From an uncultured Sphingopyxis sp. (GTDB lineage: Bacteria; Pseudomonadota; Alphaproteobacteria; Sphingomonadales; Sphingomonadaceae), in the NCBI GenBank assembly GCA_936933955.1, contig CAKZIN010000071.1, positions 1 through 10,814 on the forward strand: a DNA stretch of 10,814 nucleotides. Direction: 5' to 3'. Made by a program: the position numbers and the translations under genes. Positions 1 through 6,300 of the stretch are shown here, in pieces (the stretch's first letter is position 1; each line of letters opens with the position of its first letter). The notes under the pieces are model-generated. The model searched no databases. It saw only the letters and a program-made list of their open reading frames with translations, and was not told the DNA's origin.

Positions 1-179
1 GGGTCCGCCCAGGGCGCGAGCGCGCTCGCGGGGCTGTGCCGGCTCTGCGGATCGAGCGCGAATTCGGTCAGCAGCGCCTGCGCCCGCGCGAAGTTGCTCG
101 TCCACGCGGCGAGGTCGTCGGCGCTCGGCGGGGCGAGGGCGGAGAGCCAGGGGTCCGTCGCGCTGCGCTCGTCGGTCAT
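1..179 (-). CDS. Partial gene, N-terminus only; possibly class I PHA synthase
   Basis: An open minus-strand frame starts at an ATG at 177-179 and runs off the left edge, so 59 complete codons are visible and the C-terminus is missing. The peptide begins MTDERSATDPWLSALAP and continues with an amphipathic stretch, WTSNFARAQALLTEFALDP, at about residues 27-45. That pattern (Trp, then a helix with RAQ.LL.EF) resembles the N-terminal region of class I poly(3-hydroxyalkanoate) synthases, which polymerise hydroxyacyl-CoA on granule surfaces. The resemblance is weak and no catalytic lipase-like box is in view. Codon use is GC-rich like the neighbours and there is no stop in frame. The purine-rich AGGG a few bases upstream of the ATG could serve as a weak ribosome binding site. 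The gene is divergent from the M24 peptidase. I am fairly sure it is a gene and unsure of the product. Confidence 0.5.
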   Translation of the reverse strand, partial: MTDERSATDPWLSALAPPSADDLAAWTSNFARAQALLTEFALDPQSRHSPASALAPWAD

Positions 180-260
180 CGGCTGGCCCTCTACCCTCGC
201 GTGTGTTTCGGGGAGGCTAATGCGCGGCGGGGGTAAGCGCCAGAGGCCGCGGGACCCCCT

Positions 261-334
261 CCCCCCTGTGGGGAGGGGTAGGGGTGGGGGCCCGCTCGCG
301 TCGGCGAGCGGAAGAGGTTGGTTGCAGCGTTGCG
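261..334 (+). repeat. Dispersed GC-rich palindromic repeat, left arm of an inverted pair
   Basis: This unit consists of a CCCCCTGTGGGGAGGGG core, a G-rich run (GGGGTGGGGGCC), and a hairpin whose stem is CGCTCGC (293-299) and GCGAGCG (304-310) with a GTCG loop. It aligns without gaps to 10741-10814; over the first 50 bases I count 47 identities, and the similarity falls off after the hairpin. It lies wholly between genes. The architecture is like REP-type interspersed palindromes, but I cannot assign a named family. Confidence 0.8.
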
Positions 335-335
335 T

Positions 336-399
336 GAGAGTTTTTCGCGAGCCGCGGACGCGGCTCGGCCCCCACCCCCGGCCCCTCCCCACAAGGGGG
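336..399 (-). repeat. Dispersed GC-rich palindromic repeat, right arm of the inverted pair
   Basis: Read on the minus strand from 399, this repeats the CCCCCTTGTGGGGAGGGG core and the G-rich run of the left arm, with one extra G. A hairpin of identical position but different sequence follows: on the plus strand GAGCCGCG (349-356), a two-base loop, then CGCGGCTC (359-366). The change of both strands of the stem while pairing is kept argues that the hairpin is selected for or copied as a structure. The two arms face each other, the arrangement seen in paired REP elements. Confidence 0.75.
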
Positions 400-419
400 A
401 GGGGAGAAAGGCACCCCCC

Positions 420-448
420 TTGGTCGCACTGCGCCCGCTGCCTATAGC
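420..448 (+). promoter_or_regulatory. Candidate promoter of the M24 peptidase gene
   Basis: TTGGTC (420-425) and TATAGC (443-448) are separated by 17 bases, the ideal spacing for a housekeeping sigma factor, though each hexamer matches consensus only partly. The expected transcription start, about seven bases after the second hexamer, falls at 455-457, exactly at the ATG. No Shine-Dalgarno sequence is visible, so the message could be leaderless or nearly so. The promoter sits about 20 bases beyond the repeat pair. Confidence 0.4.
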
Positions 449-456
449 CCGTGCGC

Positions 457-2274
457 ATGACGGCTCCTCTCGAACCCACCGCCTCCCGCCTCGCTGCGTT
501 GCGTTGCGAACTCGCCCGCCAGCAGCTCGACGGCTTCATCGTGCCCATCAGCGACGAACATATGAGCGAATATGTCGGCGAATATGCGCAGCGGCTCGCG
601 TGGCTGACGGGGTTCGGCGGGTCGGCGGGGACGGCGGCGGTGCTCAAGGACGCGGCGGCGATTGCGGTCGACGGGCGCTACGAACTGCAGGTGCGCGATC
701 AGGTGGCAGAGGCGAACTTCACCCCCCTCGACGTGCCGCGGGACAGCCTCTCCGCCTGGGTCGCCGAGCATGTCGGCAAGGGCGCGCGGATCGGTTACGA
801 CCCGTGGCTGCACGGCGAGGGGTGGGCGAAGGGCTTCGCCGCCGCGCTCGAGGCGAAGGGCGCGGCGCTGGTGCCGGTCGCGGCCAATCCGGTCGACGCC
901 GTGTGGAGCGACCGTCCGCAACCGAGCGCTGCCCCCGCCAGCGTCTATCCCGAGGGGCTCGCCGGGCGAAGTTCCGCGGACAAGCGCGCGGAACTTGGCG
1001 AATGGCTGCGCGCCAAGGGGCTCGATGCGGTGGTGATTTCCGCGCTCGATTCGATCGCCTGGCTGTTCAACCTGCGCGGCCGTGACGTTGCCTCGACCCC
1101 GGTGGCGCTGGCCTTTGCAAGCGTGCGCAGCGACGGCACCGCGACGCTGCATATCGACCCCGCCAAGGTGCCCGCGGAGCTCACGCAGGCATTGGGCAAC
1201 GCGGTGGAGGTCGCGCCGCGTAAGGGCTTTGCCGACAGCCTCGCCGGTTTCGCCGGGCAGCGCGTCGCGGTCGATCCCGATCGCACCGTGGCCGCGATCA
1301 TCGACGCGCTGGAGGCGGCGGGGGCAGAGGTCGTGCGCATGCGCGACCCCGTCGTGCTGGCGAAGGCGGTGAAGAATGAGGTCGAGCTCAGCGGCATGCG
1401 CTCGGCGCACGTCAAAGACGGCGTCGCGATCACCCGCTTCCTCGCCTGGTTCGATGCGGAGGCGCCAAGGGGCGGGCTCGACGAGCTTGCCGCTGCGGCA
1501 AAGATCGCGGCGCTGCGCGGGGAAGAGCAGGGCTGCTTCGATGCCAGCTTCGACACCATCGCCGGCGCCGGTCCGAACGGCGCGATCATGCACTATCGCG
1601 TTTCGGCGGAGACCAACCGGCCGATCGAAACAGGCTCGCTGTTCCTGCTCGATTCGGGCGGGCAATACGAGGAAGGCACCACCGACATCACCCGCACCAT
1701 GGCGGTGGGTGAGCCCACGGCGGAGATGCGGCGGCGCTATACTCAGGTGCTCAAAGGGCACATCGCGCTGTCCACCGCGCGCTTCCCGCATGGCACGCGC
1801 GGGGGGCAGCTCGACATCCTCGCGCGGCATGCGCTGTGGATGGACGGGGCGGACTATGCCCACGGCACCGGCCACGGCGTCGGCCACGCGCTCGCGGTGC
1901 ATGAAGGACCGCAGCGCATCGCCAAGCCGGGCGGCGCGCAGCCGGGCACCGACGAACCGCTGCTCGAAGGCATGATCCTCTCCAACGAGCCCGGCTACTA
2001 CAAGCCCGGCGCGTTCGGCATCCGCATCGAAAACCTCATCGTCGTGCGTGACGTGACGCGGGAAGGCGATGAACAGCCGATGCTGGGGTTCGAGAACCTG
2101 ACCTTCGCTCCGCTCGACCGGCGGTTGATCGACGTCGCGCTGCTCTCCCCCGATGAACGGCGCTGGGTCGACGATTACCACGCGGAGGTGCGCGCCAAGC
2201 TGTCCGACCGGCTCGATCCGGCGACGCTCGGTTGGCTGTCGCGCGCGACGGCGCCGCTCGAAGGAGCCGCCTGA
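457..2274 (+). CDS. Aminopeptidase P family (M24) metallopeptidase, three-domain type
   Basis: A 605-residue Xaa-Pro aminopeptidase-like enzyme, predicted to remove an N-terminal residue preceding proline, acting in the cytoplasm (no signal peptide). Order: a first creatinase-like N domain (about 8-135), a second, inactive one (about 165-300), the pita-bread M24 catalytic domain (about 310-530) and a C-terminal extension, the layout of eukaryotic-type APP1 rather than the roughly 440-residue E. coli PepP. All five metal ligands are visible: D399 in LLDSGGQY, D410 in TTDITRT, H473 in GTGHGVG, E511 in LSNEPGYY and E525 in IRIENL, plus the usual extra histidines (H469, H476, and the H of AVHEGP). 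The ATG at 457 is preferred over the GTG at 451 because the protein then starts as relatives do, but no ribosome binding site supports either. It overlaps the thioesterase start by one base and is probably translationally coupled to it. Confidence 0.93.
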   Translation: MTAPLEPTASRLAALRCELARQQLDGFIVPISDEHMSEYVGEYAQRLAWLTGFGGSAGTAAVLKDAAAIAVDGRYELQVRDQVAEANFTPLDVPRDSLSAWVAEHVGKGARIGYDPWLHGEGWAKGFAAALEAKGAALVPVAANPVDAVWSDRPQPSAAPASVYPEGLAGRSSADKRAELGEWLRAKGLDAVVISALDSIAWLFNLRGRDVASTPVALAFASVRSDGTATLHIDPAKVPAELTQALGNAVEVAPRKGFADSLAGFAGQRVAVDPDRTVAAIIDALEAAGAEVVRMRDPVVLAKAVKNEVELSGMRSAHVKDGVAITRFLAWFDAEAPRGGLDELAAAAKIAALRGEEQGCFDASFDTIAGAGPNGAIMHYRVSAETNRPIETGSLFLLDSGGQYEEGTTDITRTMAVGEPTAEMRRRYTQVLKGHIALSTARFPHGTRGGQLDILARHALWMDGADYAHGTGHGVGHALAVHEGPQRIAKPGGAQPGTDEPLLEGMILSNEPGYYKPGAFGIRIENLIVVRDVTREGDEQPMLGFENLTFAPLDRRLIDVALLSPDERRWVDDYHAEVRAKLSDRLDPATLGWLSRATAPLEGAA

Positions 2275-2747
2275 TGGACCGGCGCTGGTGGGAGGTGCGG
2301 CAGGACCAGTTCGCCGTCCGTCACGACGTGCGCGTGCGCTATAACGAGATCGATGGCCAGAACATCGTCTTCAACGGCAACTATCTGATCTACGCCGATA
2401 TTGGCGTCACCGAACTGTTCCGCGCGCTAGGGGAGGGGCAGCCGGGGCCATTCTTCGCCCAATATGGCAGCGACATCGTCGTGGTGAATGCCGACATCGA
2501 CTACCACGCCTCCGCCGAGCTCGACGACATGCTGACCATCGCCGCAAGAGTGGCGCGGTTCGGGCGAACCAGCTTCGTCATCCACGTCGCCATCTTTCGC
2601 GGCGAGCAGCGCCTGACCGACATGGCGCTGACTTACGCGCACGTCATGGCCGATCGCAGCGCGTCGATGCCGCTCCCCGCGCTGTTCATCGCCGACGTGC
2701 GCGCGTTCCAGCCGCTCGCTCCGGAGCAGGCCGCTCCCAAAGCGTAA
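2274..2747 (+). CDS. Hotdog-fold acyl-CoA thioesterase (4HBT family)
   Basis: A 157-residue single hotdog domain protein of the 4-hydroxybenzoyl-CoA thioesterase/YbgC type, expected to hydrolyse an acyl- or aryl-CoA thioester in the cytoplasm; the substrate cannot be read from sequence. The signature region is RYNEIDGQNIVFNGNYL near residues 22-38. By hand alignment D27 matches the catalytic Asp17 of the Pseudomonas enzyme, whereas the preceding Asp of the usual D-x-D pattern is Glu25. Length is typical for the family. The ATG shares its A with the TGA of the peptidase gene (TGATG), and AAGGAG at 2261-2266 lies seven bases ahead, an excellent ribosome binding site; an in-frame upstream start near 2232 is rejected for that reason. 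The gene is the last of the two-gene unit, followed at once by a terminator. Confidence 0.88.
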   Translation: MDRRWWEVRQDQFAVRHDVRVRYNEIDGQNIVFNGNYLIYADIGVTELFRALGEGQPGPFFAQYGSDIVVVNADIDYHASAELDDMLTIAARVARFGRTSFVIHVAIFRGEQRLTDMALTYAHVMADRSASMPLPALFIADVRAFQPLAPEQAAPKA

Positions 2748-2785
2748 AAAAAAAAGGGCCGCCCCACGAAGGGACGGCCCGTTTT
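2746..2785. terminator. Bidirectional Rho-independent terminator
   Basis: A stem of GGGCCG (2756-2761) and CGGCCC (2775-2780), extended inside by CCC/GGG after one mismatch, is flanked by ten As on the left (2746-2755) and GTTTTA on the right. On the plus strand it ends the peptidase-thioesterase transcript; on the minus strand the ten As become a ten-U tail for transcripts coming from the ligase side. Read on the minus strand the loop contains TTCG. It overlaps the last base or two of the thioesterase stop codon. Confidence 0.9.
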
Positions 2786-2914
2786 AGGGGAGTTGGGAGA
2801 GAGTGCCTCGAAAGGCAGGCGTGTTGTGCAGTGCAACAACGCTTTTCGCAAGTGCGAAGAGGCGAAGAGGGTGTTGCAGTTTCTGCAATCCACCGCCTGT
2901 AGGAGGCCGACCCG
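2786..2914 (-). other. Structured non-coding interval between ligase stop and terminator
   Basis: No plausible gene fits here, yet the 129 bases hold four small dyads: TGCCT/AGGCA (2804-2817, with a UUCG-like loop on the minus strand), GTTGTGC/GCA-CAAC (2823-2840, one-base bulge), TTCGCA/TGCGAA (2845-2858, two-base loop) and TTGCAG/CTGCAA (2874-2888, three-base loop). Together with the terminator they would give the end of the minus-strand transcript five successive stem-loops. It could be a 3' untranslated region, a 3'-derived small RNA, or a remnant regulatory region with protein-binding dyads. The dyads are seen; any function is inference. Confidence 0.4.
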
Positions 2915-4510
2915 TCAACTGATCAACGCGCGCAACGTCGCGACCTGATCCGCCTCCACCGCTGGCTTGTCGCGGCGGATGCGGGCGATGCGGGGGAAGC
3001 GCATGGCGACCCCCGATTTGTGCCGCTTGGATTCGTGAATCGAATCGAACGCGACTTCGAACACGAGGCTCTTTTCGACCTCGCGCACGGGACCGAAGCG
3101 GGCGGTGGTCCTTTCCCGCACGAAGCGGTCGAGCCATTTCAGCTCCTCGTCGGTGAAGCCCGAATAGGCCTTGCCTACGGGGAGCAGCTCGCCCCCCTCC
3201 GCGGGGTCGGCGGTCCAGCAGCCAAAGGTATAGTCGCTGTAGAAGCTCGAGCGTTTACCCGACCCGCGTTGCGCATACATCAGCACGCAATCGGCGGTGA
3301 GCGGGTCGCGTTTCCACTTGTACCACAGCCCGACGCGGCGCCCGGGGACGTAGGGGCTGTCACGCCGCTTGAGCATCACGCCTTCGATGGCGGTATCACG
3401 CGAACGGTCGCGGATGGCGGAGAGCGCGTCGAAATCCTCCGCCTCGATCAGCTGGCTGAGGTCGAAACGGTGCGCGGGCAGCTCGGCCATCAGCGCCTCC
3501 AGCCGCGCACGTCGCTCGGTCCAGCCGAGACCGCGCAGATCCTCACGCGCGATGCTGAGCACGTCGTAGAGCCGCACGAACGCGGGGGAATCGCGCAGCA
3601 TCGCGGCGCTCACCGTCTTGCGCCCGAGCCGCTGCTGCAGCGCGTTGAAGCTTGCGGCGCCGCCCTCCGCCCCGCCCTGCACCGAACCGCGCACAAGCAG
3701 CTCGCCATCGAGCACCGCGTCGATCGGCATGTCCTGCGCGACCTCCGGAAACGCGCCGGTGATGTCGTCGCCGCCGCGGCTGAACAGCCGCACCGCGCCG
3801 CCCACGCCGACGATCTGGATGCGGATGCCGTCCCATTTCCATTCAGCGGCGTAGTCGGCGAGGTCGACCCGCCCGTCCTCCAACGGATGCGCCAGCATGA
3901 ACGGCCGGAACACCGCGATTTCATCGAGGTTAGGAAGGTCGTCGCGCCCCTCCGCCCAGGCGAACAGCTGGTCGTAGGGCGGCGACAGCGCGTGCCACAC
4001 CTCCTCTATTCGATCCACGTCGCGCCCGAACGCCTGCGCCACCGCGGTCCGCGCCAGCCGCCCCGAGACGCCGATGCGCAGCCCCCCTGTGGCGAGCTTG
4101 AGCAGCGCGTAGCGCGCCTCGGGGTCGAGCCGGTCGAGCATTTCCGCCAGCGCGGCACCCCCTTCGCCGCGCTTGGTGGTGGCGAGGCGCAGGATAACCT
4201 CGTTGAGCGCGATGTCGGCCCCTTCCCCCGCCTGCGCCCCGGTGGGCCAGAGGAGCGCAACCGTCTCCGCCGTGTCGCCGACATAATCGCGGCTCATCGC
4301 GTAGAGCACGGGGTCGACGCGCTCCTCGATCAGCGCGCGGATCACGGCGGGCTTCACCGCCGGCAGGTCGACCTCCCCGGTCAGCGCCGCGAGCGCCCAG
4401 CCGCGATCGGGGTCAGGCGTCGCCTTGAGATAATCGCCGATCAGCCGCAGCTTCTCGTTGCGACTGCGCGTGTAGACGATAGCGTCGATCAGCGCGGCAA
4501 AGGCTTTCAT
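2915..4510 (-). CDS. ATP-dependent DNA ligase, PP_1105 / Lhr-associated family
   Basis: A 531-residue ligase that seals DNA nicks through a lysyl-AMP intermediate, supplementary to the essential NAD-dependent LigA. Order: an N-terminal all-helical DNA-binding domain (about 1-190), the nucleotidyltransferase domain (about 200-405) and a C-terminal OB domain. Motif I is EWKWDGIR with the adenylated lysine at K225; E270 lies in LDGELL, E376 in EGVMLKRR, and motif V is WYKWKRD with K398 and K400. Length and motifs fit the family (TIGR04120, from memory) that usually sits with an Lhr-type helicase, a beta-lactamase-fold exonuclease and a PdeM-like phosphoesterase in a DNA-damage operon; none of these is next to it here. 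The start MKAFAALIDAI at 4510 matches the family; the frame stays open far upstream only because it lies antisense to the M17 gene. A weak CCGGGG precedes the ATG. It is convergent with the thioesterase and divergent from the M17 gene. Confidence 0.93.
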   Translation of the reverse strand: MKAFAALIDAIVYTRSRNEKLRLIGDYLKATPDPDRGWALAALTGEVDLPAVKPAVIRALIEERVDPVLYAMSRDYVGDTAETVALLWPTGAQAGEGADIALNEVILRLATTKRGEGGAALAEMLDRLDPEARYALLKLATGGLRIGVSGRLARTAVAQAFGRDVDRIEEVWHALSPPYDQLFAWAEGRDDLPNLDEIAVFRPFMLAHPLEDGRVDLADYAAEWKWDGIRIQIVGVGGAVRLFSRGGDDITGAFPEVAQDMPIDAVLDGELLVRGSVQGGAEGGAASFNALQQRLGRKTVSAAMLRDSPAFVRLYDVLSIAREDLRGLGWTERRARLEALMAELPAHRFDLSQLIEAEDFDALSAIRDRSRDTAIEGVMLKRRDSPYVPGRRVGLWYKWKRDPLTADCVLMYAQRGSGKRSSFYSDYTFGCWTADPAEGGELLPVGKAYSGFTDEELKWLDRFVRERTTARFGPVREVEKSLVFEVAFDSIHESKRHKSGVAMRFPRIARIRRDKPAVEADQVATLRALIS

Positions 4511-4537
4511 CCCCGGCCAACCCGGTCGCCAGCACTT

Positions 4538-4559
4538 GGTTGCGCGCCGCGCCGCAACC
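4538..4559. promoter_or_regulatory. 7-bp dyad in the ligase/M17 divergent region
   Basis: GGTTGCG (4538-4544) and CGCAACC (4553-4559) form a perfect dyad with an eight-base GC-rich spacer in the 108-base gap between two divergent starts. Its position would suit an operator acting on both genes. In such GC-rich DNA a dyad of this size can arise by chance, and I see no clear promoter hexamers around it. Confidence 0.25.
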
Positions 4560-4618
4560 CGCTTGCCCCGCCGCGCCCGGTCGGCCACGAAGAACCGAGA
4601 GTTGGAAGGGAAAATATC

Positions 4619-6235
4619 GTGCCGGTCATCGCCTCGTTTCGTCTGTTCGCCACCACCGCCGTCCTCGCGCTCGCCGCTCCCGCTATCGCGCAGAGCCGCC
4701 CCGCTGCCGTAGCGCCGCAAATGCAGAGCGCCACGCCGCGCGAGATGCTGTGGCGCACCGACCTTCCCGCCGCCAACGGGGGCACGCTGGTGCTCGCGCT
4801 CACCAATGCCGCCGCGCTGGACCGCGTCGCAGGGCTGGACGCCGCAACCAAGGCAGCGCTGACCCGCGCGGCCACCTCCGCCGACTATCGCTATGCCGCG
4901 CGCGCGACCCAGTCGCTGCGCGGCATCGGCGGATGGGACCGCATCCTGCTGGTCGGCCGGGGTGAGGGAGCGGGCGCCGCCGCGCCGACCGCACTCGGCC
5001 AGCAGATCGGCCGCGCGACCCTCAGCGACCGCGGCGCAGTCGCCGTGCTCGCAGAGGGGATGAGCGCCGCCGACCTCGCCGACCTTGCCACCGGGCTGCG
5101 CATCGGCAGCTACCGCTCGGACCTCTACCGCACGCGCACCGAAAGCGCTGCACGCGGGCCGCTGACGATCGTCGCGAGCGACGCCTCGAATGTCGAGCGC
5201 GCCTATTTCGCGCGCGGCGCAGCGATCGCCGAGGCGGTCGATTTCACCCGCAACCTCATCAACGCGCCTGGCAATATCATCTACCCCGAGAGCTTCGTCG
5301 AGCGCACGCGGGAGGCGTTCGCGGGGCTGCCCGGCGTCACCATCGAAGCGCTCGACGTTCCGGCGATGGAGCGGCTGGGAATGGGCGCGCTGCTGTCGGT
5401 GGGGCAGGGCTCGCAGCGTCCGCCGCGGCTGATGGTCGTGCGCTACCGCGGACCCGGCGCGACGGGCGATGCGCCGGTGGTGCTCGCTGGCAAGGGCATT
5501 ACCTTCGACAGCGGCGGCATCTCTATCAAGTCGGGAGCTGGCATGGGCGACATGAAGATGGACATGTCGGGCGCCGCCGCGGTGACCGGCGCGGTGCTCG
5601 CGCTCGCGCGCGGGCGGGCGCCGGTCAACGTCGTCGCCATCGCCGCGCTGGCGGAGAATTTGCCGTCGGGCACCGCCACGCGCCCCGGCGACGTGGTGCG
5701 CGCGATGAACGGCCGCACGATCGAGATCGTCAACACCGACGCCGAAGGGCGCGTGGTGCTCGCCGATGCGCTTGCCTGGGCCAATGCCAATCTGCGCCCC
5801 GCCGCCGTGGTCGATGTGGCGACGCTGACCGGCGCCATCGGCACCGCGCTCGGCGACGATTATGCGGGGCTCTTCTCCCGTCACGACGGGCTCGCGCGCC
5901 AGCTGGAGACCGCGGGCACCGCCGCAGGAGAGCCGATGTGGCGCATGCCGCTGCACCCGAGTGTCGGCGACGACGTCAAATCAACCATCGCCGACCTCAA
6001 GAACAGCGGCGGCGGCGGTGCGGGCGCGAGCTTTGGCGCGTGGTTCATCGGCGAATTCCTGCCGCGTGAGACGCCGTGGGCGCATATCGACATGGCGAAC
6101 GTCGCCTGGGGCTCGGCCAGCGATACGCACCCCGGCGGCGCGCATGGCTGGGGCGTGCGAACGCTCGAACGGTTCGTGCGCGACTTCCGCTCCGAGGAGC
6201 TGCGCGGAACGGAGATGCACGGCGCCGCCAACTGA
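4619..6235 (+). CDS. M17 leucyl aminopeptidase with signal peptide
   Basis: A 538-residue leucine aminopeptidase, a two-zinc exopeptidase removing N-terminal residues. The catalytic set of E. coli PepA is complete: K292 and D297 in GKGITFDSGG, catalytic K304 in ISIK, D315 in KMDMSGAA, and D374, E376 and catalytic R378 in NTDAEGR. The N-terminal macro-like domain spans about 40-215 and the catalytic domain the rest. The first 24 residues are a classical signal peptide (hydrophobic ATTAVLALAAPAIA, likely cut A24/Q25 at the AIA-Q site), so a periplasmic location is predicted, unlike cytosolic PepA. The start is GTG at 4619, chosen because GGAAGGGA lies eight bases upstream and the signal peptide begins there; the frame is open much further upstream, but that stretch is antisense to the ligase. 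The gene runs with the aldolase-family gene after a 65-base gap. Confidence 0.93.
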   Translation: MPVIASFRLFATTAVLALAAPAIAQSRPAAVAPQMQSATPREMLWRTDLPAANGGTLVLALTNAAALDRVAGLDAATKAALTRAATSADYRYAARATQSLRGIGGWDRILLVGRGEGAGAAAPTALGQQIGRATLSDRGAVAVLAEGMSAADLADLATGLRIGSYRSDLYRTRTESAARGPLTIVASDASNVERAYFARGAAIAEAVDFTRNLINAPGNIIYPESFVERTREAFAGLPGVTIEALDVPAMERLGMGALLSVGQGSQRPPRLMVVRYRGPGATGDAPVVLAGKGITFDSGGISIKSGAGMGDMKMDMSGAAAVTGAVLALARGRAPVNVVAIAALAENLPSGTATRPGDVVRAMNGRTIEIVNTDAEGRVVLADALAWANANLRPAAVVDVATLTGAIGTALGDDYAGLFSRHDGLARQLETAGTAAGEPMWRMPLHPSVGDDVKSTIADLKNSGGGGAGASFGAWFIGEFLPRETPWAHIDMANVAWGSASDTHPGGAHGWGVRTLERFVRDFRSEELRGTEMHGAAN

Positions 6236-6250
6236 TCGCTTGCGCTATCG

Positions 6251-6295
6251 GGGGGAGCGCCTAGCCTGTCGGCAACGAACGGCAGGAGCTCCCCC
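6251..6295 (+). promoter_or_regulatory. Inverted repeat in the leader of the aldolase-family gene
   Basis: GGGGGAGC (6251-6258) is exactly complementary to GCTCCCCC (6288-6295), with a 29-base loop. The right arm begins in the only candidate ribosome binding site, AGGAG (6284-6288), and ends five bases before the ATG. The left arm also belongs to a competing small hairpin, GCGCT (6242-6246) with AGCGC (6256-6260), so the two cannot form together. No U-tract follows, so it is not an obvious terminator. A regulatory role is inference. Confidence 0.3.
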
Positions 6296-6300
6296 TCGAC

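Noticed and set aside
442..2181. Long minus-strand open frame (579 residues) opposite the M24 peptidase
   Set aside because: It is the mirror of a gene with all family motifs; high G/C at third positions keeps the antisense frame free of stops. The translation is Arg/His-rich with no recognisable domain.
3020..4618. Extending the M17 peptidase upstream across the ligase gene
   Set aside because: The extra part is antisense to the ligase motifs. The GTG at 4619 has a good ribosome binding site and starts a signal peptide.
4511..5956. Extending the ligase by about 480 residues to an upstream start at 5956
   Set aside because: That stretch lies antisense to the complete M17 gene, is low-complexity Arg/Gly-rich, and the ligase family begins at MKAFAALIDAI.
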